From NCBI GenBank assembly GCA_040757115.1, contig JBFLYA010000129.1, positions 1 through 10,826 of the forward strand: a stretch of DNA of 10,826 nucleotides. The letters are read 5' to 3'. This document shows, in pieces, positions 6,607 to 10,826 of this stretch; the stretch's first letter is position 1, and the number at the start of each line of letters is the position of its first letter. Below the pieces are notes generated by a model. It had not been told where the DNA came from. It searched no databases and was given only the letters and a program-made list of their open reading frames with translations. The stretch is from a bacterium (lineage in GTDB: Bacteria; UBA9089; CG2-30-40-21; SBAY01). The position numbers were made by a program, and so were the translations under genes.

Positions 6607-8604
6607 ATGGATAAGATTTATCACATTTTGCAGAATAACTTTGGCTTTAGCCAATTTAAACCAGGTCAATTAGAAATTATCCAGGAGATATTGGCGAAAA
6701 GGGATGTTCTGGGTATTTTACCAACTGCGGGTGGGAAATCACTTTGCTATCAATTACCTGCAATTATCTCCTCTGGAGTAACTATCGTTATCTCGCCACT
6801 TATTGCCTTGATGAAAGACCAGGTAGATTCCTTTGAGGAGCTTGGTCATACAACGGCAACTTATATTAGCTCAGGGCTTTCTGTGAATCAAGTAAAAGTT
6901 CGATTAGAGAAAGTCAAACGAGGTGAATTTAAACTTCTGTATGTCTCTCCAGAGCGTATGCTTATGCCAGGTTTTAAAGAGGTATTATCCAGGATTAAAA
7001 TTAGTTTATTTGTTGTCGATGAGGCACATTGTGTTAGTCAATGGGGACACGATTTCAGACCTGAATATTTAAAACTTAAAGGTATATTTGCCCAATATCC
7101 CAAAACCCCTATCTTAACTATTACGGCAACCGCTACCCCACATGTCCAACAGGATATTATGACTCATCTGGGTTTGCGAAGAGCCAGGCAGGTAATTATA
7201 AGTTTTGACCGCCCTAATCTTGAATTTAGTGTCATTTCCACCCGAGTAAGTGAAAAAAGTGAGCATTTATTAAAGATTTTAAAAGCAGAGCCAGGCAGTT
7301 TTATCGTTTATGTCGCCAGACAAAAAGATGCCGAAGAAGTAGCTAACTTCCTTAAAACAAATCAAATCTCTGCTCTACCATATCATGCGGGACTTGGGAA
7401 TGAGACTCGATGGAAAACCCAGGAGGCTTTTATGTCTGGGGTAACGCGGGTAGTAGTCGCTACGGTTGCCTTTGGATTAGGTATTGATAAACCGGATATT
7501 CGCGGCATTATCCATTATCATACACCTGCCTCTTTAGAGGCTTACTATCAAGAAGCAGGTCGGTCAGGCAGGGATGGCAAAAAGGCAAAATGTATTCTCC
7601 TCTTTAATCGTAAAGATTTAGAGATTCACCGCTATTTTATCTATCAATCTTATCCAAGTTCACGAGAAATCTACTGGATATATCGTCAGCTGTGTGACGG
7701 GCTTTCTCCACAACAAATAATCGCCGAGGGGAAGAATGTCCACGAAACAAAGATGAATGTGGTCCTGAGGTTATTGGAGGAAGCAAATTGTATCCAATTA
7801 GGCGACAACCTCAAAATAACTAAAGGACTGAGATGGCTTAATATTAACCTGACAAATGAAGAAAGACGCAAGATGATGGAGCTTGATAGATTAAAAAAGA
7901 TGGTAGAATACGCTGAGAATAAAACCTGCCGTCGAGCATACATCCTTACTTATCTTGGTGAGCAAAATCTACATCCATCTTGTAATAATTGTGATGTTTG
8001 CCTTGGACTTACAACTGATGTCCAGAGTATTTATCAGGGAAAGATTGAAGCGATTATTTACGAGTGTGTTAAAGAATATGAAGGGAAAATGGGCAGACAG
8101 GGTTTTGCCCAATTACTTAATGGCAGTCAAAGTAACACTATGGAAACCCTGAACTTAAAGACATCAGCGTTTTATGGAAAATTAAGGGATTTTACTCAAA
8201 AAGAGATTATCGCTTTCATTGACAATTTCATAAGTAAAGGTTCACTTGAAGTAATCACAAAGGATTATCCGCTACTATTTCTATCTAAAGAAAAGACCGT
8301 TGATAAACCTGTCCCTCGAAAAGTAGGATTAGAGATTCTGCGATTAGTCCATAACTGGAATGGTAAATTACCATCATCCAGTATCGCCAATATCCTGAGG
8401 GGGGTAGAAACTTCTGATGCCATTATTAAATATGGTCAGGATATTTTTGGAGCACATTTTGGTATACTTAAAGAATATGATTATCATCAATTAAAAGAAT
8501 TTATTGACCTGATGCTTGCTAAAGGTTATCTTCAAAAGGAAAAGAATCAATTCTCCCTGAGCGAGGCAGGATTTGGTGTTTTGGGGATTAATCCTGAAGA
8601 GTAA
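6607..8604 (+). CDS. recQ: ATP-dependent DNA helicase RecQ, with an extra C-terminal winged-helix-like segment
   Basis: RecQ unwinds DNA 3' to 5' in recombination and replication-fork repair. The 665-residue protein has helicase motif I TAGGKS (40-45), DEAH (138-141) followed by CVSQWGHDFRPEY, motif III TATAT (173-177), motif V VATVAFGLGID and motif VI QEAGRSGRDG (315-324). The RecQ zinc site is C441 plus C459, C462 and C465. A winged-helix RQC domain spans about 475-563. There is no clear HRDC domain; residues about 572-658 instead look like a second, diverged RQC-like winged helix. The start is ATG 6607, preceded by a weak AGGG at 6593-6596. The last Glu codon takes its third base from, and the TAA stop (8602-8604) lies in, the GTAAC tip of the element at 8601-9059. 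The native C-terminus may therefore have been altered. Confidence 0.95.
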   Translation: MDKIYHILQNNFGFSQFKPGQLEIIQEILAKRDVLGILPTAGGKSLCYQLPAIISSGVTIVISPLIALMKDQVDSFEELGHTTATYISSGLSVNQVKVRLEKVKRGEFKLLYVSPERMLMPGFKEVLSRIKISLFVVDEAHCVSQWGHDFRPEYLKLKGIFAQYPKTPILTITATATPHVQQDIMTHLGLRRARQVIISFDRPNLEFSVISTRVSEKSEHLLKILKAEPGSFIVYVARQKDAEEVANFLKTNQISALPYHAGLGNETRWKTQEAFMSGVTRVVVATVAFGLGIDKPDIRGIIHYHTPASLEAYYQEAGRSGRDGKKAKCILLFNRKDLEIHRYFIYQSYPSSREIYWIYRQLCDGLSPQQIIAEGKNVHETKMNVVLRLLEEANCIQLGDNLKITKGLRWLNINLTNEERRKMMELDRLKKMVEYAENKTCRRAYILTYLGEQNLHPSCNNCDVCLGLTTDVQSIYQGKIEAIIYECVKEYEGKMGRQGFAQLLNGSQSNTMETLNLKTSAFYGKLRDFTQKEIIAFIDNFISKGSLEVITKDYPLLFLSKEKTVDKPVPRKVGLEILRLVHNWNGKLPSSSIANILRGVETSDAIIKYGQDIFGAHFGILKEYDYHQLKEFIDLMLAKGYLQKEKNQFSLSEAGFGVLGINPEE

Positions 8605-9059
8605 CTGTTCACCGCAGAGACGCAGAGACACAGAGGAAAAATTAAAATCTATTTGCTATACGCTTAATTCCATCTCTTAGAACAGAAACATTAAAATTGA
8701 TCAATAAACCAATCCTTTTATTCATCATTTTTAGGTAGGTTAAAAGTTGAGCTTCATGAATCGGAAGTAGTTGCTCGACTGCTTTTAATTCTACGATAAC
8801 TTTTTCTTCAACCAAAAGATCTATCCGGTATCCACAATCTAATTTAATTCCTTTGTATATTACAGGTAATTCAATTTGTCTTTTGAAAGCTAACCCCACC
8901 ATAGATAGCTCATAACATAAACATTCTTCGTATGCAGATTCTAATAGACCTGGACCTAATGTCTTATGTATTTCAATTGCTGCACCAATAATTTTTTCTG
9001 TTACCTGATTTATTTCCATGTTTTCTCTGTTCCTCTGCGTCTCTGCGGTGAATAGTTAC
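8601..9059. mobile_element. Full-length GxxExxY element with GTAAC terminal inverted repeats
   Basis: The ends are inverted repeats of about 39 bp: the left begins GTAACTGTTCACCGCAGAGA at 8601 and the right ends in the inverse of GTAACTATTCACCGCAGAGA at 9059, with about four mismatches. The repeat has internal 8-base periodicity (CGCAGAGA, CGCAGAGA, CACAGAGG). The 459-bp unit contains one gene, GxxExxY, on the - strand. It is the undeleted relative of the element at 5619-5910. The 8-base flanks (CCTGAAGA on the left, TAAAATAT on the right) do not match, so there is no target duplication. It sits between convergent recQ and bioD and forms the end of both reading frames. Confidence 0.85.
8642..9019 (-). 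CDS. GxxExxY protein, PD-(D/E)XK nuclease-fold family
   Basis: This 125-residue protein is of typical full length for the family. The name-giving motif is GLLESAY (residues 24-30). The nuclease-fold core is visible as [17 protein letters not shown], with D67, E77 and K79 in the D...ExK arrangement, followed by a [10 protein letters not shown] helix containing Gln91. The family is usually annotated as unknown function; nuclease activity is inferred from the fold. Both start (ATG 9017-9019) and stop lie inside a transposable unit. The only ribosome-binding-like sequence, GAGG (9032-9035 on the complement), lies 12 bases upstream and belongs to the terminal repeat itself. The bioD frame overlaps its first 47 bases in another frame. 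Confidence 0.88.
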   Translation of the reverse strand: MEINQVTEKIIGAAIEIHKTLGPGLLESAYEECLCYELSMVGLAFKRQIELPVIYKGIKLDCGYRIDLLVEEKVIVELKAVEQLLPIHEAQLLTYLKMMNKRIGLLINFNVSVLRDGIKRIANRF

Positions 9060-9764
9060 TAAAATATCAACCTTCAAATTCTCTTTTAATAAATTAATAA
9101 TATTCCCTGGATTTCCCTTTTCAAGGTTAATTTCAGGATTATATGGAATAATAGCAAGTATTGGCACTTTAGATAATGTCTGGATTATTTGAGGATTTGT
9201 CTTTTCAACTATCGTCGCCTCATCTTCTTTAAACATATTTATCACTACCCCAAAAATCCGAATTCCTTGTGATTGAGCCTGTTTGATAGTTAATAAGGTA
9301 TGGTTTATCGTGCCTAAGGAAGGTTTAGCTACGATTAAAATAGGCAGGTCTAAATCCTTGATTAAATCTATCATCAGGTAATTATCTTTAATCGGAACTA
9401 ATATCCCACCCGTACCCTCAACTATAACTATATCATACCTTGATTTTAATTCACGGTAGGAGGCGAGAATTTTTTCAATATCTATTTTTACGCCCGTTAT
9501 TTGACTTGCGACTAATGGTGCGACCGCAGGTTCTAAGCAGTAAGGATTTAACAATTTAACATCTTCCACAATCCCGGAGGTTTTAATCATCAACTCTAAA
9601 TCCTGAGAGATAAGTTTTCCCTCTCTTTTAACCGCTCCGGTCTGGATAGGTTTCATCACACCTACTTTTAACCCTTTTTCTCTAAACAGCCCGGCTAACC
9701 CCGCCGCAATTACTGTCTTGCCCACCTCCGTATCTGTCCCTGTAACGAATAATCCTTTCACCAT
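8973..9764 (-). CDS. bioD: Dethiobiotin synthetase BioD with an element-derived C-terminal tail
   Basis: BioD performs the ATP-dependent carboxylation of 7,8-diaminononanoate to dethiobiotin, the penultimate step of biotin synthesis. The P-loop GTDTEVGKT (9-17, Lys16) is at the N-terminus, followed by KPIQTG (38-43) and [11 protein letters not shown] (115-125), all typical. The open frame is 263 residues, longer than the roughly 220-240 usual for the family. Residues 236-263 (from the Val codon at 9057-9059) are translated from the inverted-repeat element and include [12 protein letters not shown], a translation of the terminal repeat. The native end must have been near residue 235 and has been replaced. 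The catalytic core is complete, so activity is plausible. No other bio gene is in the window. Confidence 0.93.
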   Translation of the reverse strand: MVKGLFVTGTDTEVGKTVIAAGLAGLFREKGLKVGVMKPIQTGAVKREGKLISQDLELMIKTSGIVEDVKLLNPYCLEPAVAPLVASQITGVKIDIEKILASYRELKSRYDIVIVEGTGGILVPIKDNYLMIDLIKDLDLPILIVAKPSLGTINHTLLTIKQAQSQGIRIFGVVINMFKEDEATIVEKTNPQIIQTLSKVPILAIIPYNPEINLEKGNPGNIINLLKENLKVDILVTIHRRDAEEQRKHGNKSGNRKNYWCSN

Positions 9765-9775
9765 AATATCTTCTT

Positions 9776-9804
9776 ATTTTATCACAGATTGAGTATATCT
9801 CAAT
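9776..9804 (-). promoter_or_regulatory. Candidate bioD promoter overlapping a palindrome
   Basis: On the - strand, TTGAGA (9798-9803) is followed by 16 bases and TAAAAT (9776-9781), a reasonable -35/-10 pair 11 bases before the bioD ATG. The -35 box is part of the perfect 6-bp palindrome ATTGAG/CTCAAT (9788-9793 and 9799-9804), a possible operator. It does not resemble the BirA operator I know. The implied leader would be only about five bases long with no ribosome binding site, so the start signal may be placed differently. Confidence 0.35.
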
Positions 9805-9869
9805 AAAATTCTTTTCCCTCCTGTGATTCAGACACTGGAGCATCAGACACAAGACTATAGACTCTATTT

Positions 9870-10040
9870 ATGCAGGAAATTAGTGACATTTGGGAAACCA
9901 TCCTCAAAACTTCACTCCCTGAATTTTTCCTAAGCCTTACCTATGTCAGTGACAGTGTCAGTGTCGGTGAAGAAACTCCTTCAACTCATCCAACACTTCC
10001 AACTCTTTCTACTCTTTCAACTCTTCCAGCAGAAGCATAG
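9870..10040 (+). CDS. Possible 56-residue frame inside the inverted-repeat unit
   Basis: An ATG frame encodes MQEISDIWETILKTSLPEFF and continues for 36 residues to TAG. The first 13 residues resemble the start of DnaA domain I by eye (acidic start, then DxW and an ILK helix), but nothing after that supports DnaA. The second half comes from tandem repeats: the 6-base units give Val-Ser-type residues and the 9-base units give Ser/Pro-Thr-Leu triplets. There is no ribosome binding site before the ATG. It may be a gene fragment captured between inverted repeats, or chance. Confidence 0.2.
   Translation: MQEISDIWETILKTSLPEFFLSLTYVSDSVSVGEETPSTHPTLPTLSTLSTLPAEA
9945..9968. repeat. Four-unit hexanucleotide tandem repeat (GTCAGT type)
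   Basis: Units are GTCAGT, GACAGT, GTCAGT and GTCGGT. The array is in frame with the 56-residue frame and gives Val/Asp-Ser-type pairs. It lies inside the inverted-repeat unit. Confidence 0.6.
9981..10025. repeat. Five-unit 9-base tandem repeat (YCAACTCTT type)
   Basis: Units are TCAACTCAT, CCAACACTT, CCAACTCTT, TCTACTCTT and TCAACTCTT. The 9-base period keeps the reading frame of the surrounding + strand ORF. It lies inside the same inverted-repeat unit. Confidence 0.7.
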
Positions 10041-10174
10041 GCAGGTCTCCCAAGCCTTCATTCTTCTGCAATTTCTGCCCGCTTTAGTCTGAGGTCTAAT
10101 GTCTATAGTCTACTGTCTGAATCACAGAATATCTTTCCCCTTTTTCCCTACTTTTCCATTTTCCCTTACTTACA

Positions 10175-10187
10175 CCTGAACGCTTAC
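10175..10187. repeat. Solitary GTAAGCGTTCAGG element end
   Basis: CCTGAACGCTTAC is one base different from CCTGAACGGTTAC at 110-122 and 10499-10511. Inverted, it reads GTAAGCGTTCAGG, similar to the outer tips of the GTAAC elements. It abuts the TGA stop codon of a short protein remnant at 10188-10190. I could not find a partner end. Confidence 0.4.
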
Positions 10188-10264
10188 TCAAAACACTCTA
10201 TTTATAATCTTGTAATTGCCATCAGGTAAAAGTTCTTTTTTAAATTGATACTTCGCCAGAAAGG
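10188..10264 (-). pseudogene. Short C-terminal protein remnant between two element ends
   Basis: Read on the - strand, this gives PFLAKYQFKKELLPDGNYKI and five further residues, then TGA. The composition looks like a real protein end, but I do not recognise the family. The stop codon touches the element end at 10187, and the upstream side is cut by the element beginning at 10265. I did not find the rest of this gene in the window. The fragment is too short for a confident call. Confidence 0.35.
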
Positions 10265-10511
10265 GTAACCGTTCACCGCAGAGACACAGAGATGCAGAGA
10301 AAAAAATTAAAATCTATTCACCAGAGACAGAAATTTCCTTTTTTTTGTACATTTCGGGTCTTTCGTTGTTTATTAATCTTTTAATACTTACTTTTGACTA
10401 ACTGTTTTTAAGCCTTTTTAAACACCGAAAAACGCGAAAAAGAGGGAAAAAAAGATATTTTCCTCTCTGTTTCTCTGCGTCTCTGCGGTAAAGGATTACC
10501 TGAACGGTTAC
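10265..10511. mobile_element. Third, gene-less relative of the GTAAC element
   Basis: The left end (10265 on) reads GTAACCGTTCACCGCAGAGA. The right end, inverted from 10499, reads GTAATCCTTTACCGCAGAGA. The arms extend about 36 bp with roughly six mismatches. The left arm is followed by AATTAAAATCTATT, the same junction as in the two GxxExxY copies, which shows common origin. The interior has no trace of GxxExxY. If the right end is 10499, the flanks CAGAAAGG and CTGAACGG agree at six of eight positions, perhaps an eroded target duplication. A second nested end, CCTGAACGGTTAC (10499-10511), offers an alternative boundary. Confidence 0.6.
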
Positions 10512-10679
10512 AAAGCTTTCAATCACGGCACACTCCCCCGCCGTCCACTGCAACGACTGGTTAAGCATAAAATTTCTCACTGCAATTCTCTTTCTCTTCT
10601 CTTCCCTTGCCGAACTATTGTCCATTCCATAATCAAGGTACGACCCTACTATTCCCCCTTTTAGGCAATAGATAAATAG
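10512..10679. other. Gene-less stretch with a GC-rich islet
   Basis: Positions 10524-10560 are clearly richer in G+C (CACGGCACACTCCCCCGCCG and following) than anything nearby. An open frame on the - strand (ATG at 10623-10625) crosses it and then continues through the terminal repeat of the third element. The product is arginine-rich at the start and shows no family I recognise. I consider the frame non-genic and the islet a possible dispersed repeat or remnant. Confidence 0.3.
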
Positions 10680-10694
10680 GGAAAGATTCTTTCC
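10680..10694. other. Short perfect hairpin GGAAAG-ATT-CTTTCC
   Basis: Two 6-bp arms (10680-10685 and 10689-10694) surround a 3-base loop. It lies immediately downstream of the candidate - strand promoter at 10700-10728, so it would fall at or near the 5' end of that transcript. Its role is unknown. Confidence 0.4.
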
Positions 10695-10699
10695 TCTCC

Positions 10700-10728
10700 A
10701 TTATAGCACAATAATTAATTATACGCAA
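10700..10728 (-). promoter_or_regulatory. Candidate sigma-70-type promoter pointing left
   Basis: On the - strand, TTGCGT (10723-10728) is followed by exactly 17 bases and a perfect TATAAT (10700-10705). A further TTGACA lies upstream (10767-10772) but at the wrong spacing. No gene starts soon after it: bioD is more than 900 bases away, and the intervening frames are not convincing. It could drive a small RNA or be left over from a lost gene. The evidence is sequence match only. Confidence 0.4.
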
Positions 10729-10826
10729 CTATTTTTTTGTCTCAGATCAACAGACAATCACCATTTTGTCAAAACAAAAGATTACCTCATTCATTCATGC
10801 CCCCCATTCATTTCCAGATGTTCTGT

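Larger units (their letters stand above)
9821..10127. repeat. Inverted-repeat-bounded unit with internal tandem arrays
   Basis: CTGTGATTCAGACA (9821-9834) and its exact inverse TGTCTGAATCACAG (10114-10127) bound a 307-bp unit. Just inside, AGACTATAGAC (9852-9862) and GTCTATAGTCT (10101-10111) form a second 11-bp pair. Aligned together, the ends form a 25-bp inverted repeat interrupted in the left arm by about 15 extra bases that look like a local duplication of CAGACAC. No matching target duplication flanks it. The interior holds a four-unit 6-base array and a five-unit 9-base array. It resembles a small non-autonomous transposable unit, but this is structural inference. Confidence 0.6.

Noticed and set aside
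8601-9059. CRISPR-like reading of the repeated GCAGAGA motifs
   Set aside because: The motifs are terminal inverted repeats with short internal periodicity. There are no regularly spaced direct repeats with unique spacers and no cas genes.
8590-9075. A target duplication around the full-length element
   Set aside because: The 8-base flanks CCTGAAGA and TAAAATAT match at only one position, so none is claimed.
10398-10625. 75-codon - strand frame (MDNSSAREEKRKR...)
   Set aside because: It runs through the terminal repeat of the third element, its end is a translated repeat (RRDAEKQRGK), and no family is recognisable.

Overview
This is an AT-rich bacterial chromosome segment with six intact protein-coding genes of ordinary cellular type and one intact gene inside a mobile element. 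Intergenic space is packed with dispersed repeats. There are no rRNA, tRNA or CRISPR features. The mix of a multi-sensor HD-GYP protein, a short-form ThiC, and repeats of the CCGCAGAGACGCAGAGA type suggests an uncultivated candidate-phylum bacterium recovered from an environmental metagenome. I recall such repeats from Desantisbacteria- or Omnitrophota-like genomes, but that is recollection and the phylum is not established here.

Layout. Positions 1-465 hold no convincing gene, only repeats: an element end at 110-122 and head-to-head heptamer arrays at 245-337. Positions 466-5596 are a tight three-gene cluster on the + strand with 5-nt gaps. It encodes a membrane-anchored sensor with a degenerate kinase module and a C-terminal HD-GYP domain, then ThiC, then an exported protein with CsgG/FlgT-like features. 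Positions 5619-5910 are a small inverted-repeat element with a perfect 8-bp target duplication. Positions 5931-8604 are a two-gene + strand cluster, a YgjP-type zinc metalloprotein and RecQ. Positions 8601-9059 are a longer copy of the same element, carrying a complete GxxExxY (PD-(D/E)XK nuclease-fold) gene. The - strand bioD (8973-9764) runs into this element. Positions 9765-10826 hold no large gene: an inverted-repeat unit (9821-10127) with short tandem arrays and a 56-codon frame, a protein remnant, a third relative of the TIR element (10265-10499), and a possible - strand promoter near the right edge.

Main result. The GxxExxY gene lies inside a discrete transposable unit with about 40-bp terminal inverted repeats starting GTAAC. 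A deletion derivative of it elsewhere in the window still has an exact 8-bp target-site duplication (ATTTCTAC). The GTAA termini and 8-bp duplication match what is known of IS66-family ends, so I infer mobilisation in trans by an IS66-like transposase, with a nuclease-like passenger gene. The full copy has replaced the ends of both neighbours: it supplies the recQ stop codon and the last 28 residues of BioD.

Other points are a sensor kinase lacking its phospho-accepting histidine but fused to a c-di-GMP phosphodiesterase domain, and a RecQ with an apparent second winged-helix copy at its C-terminus.
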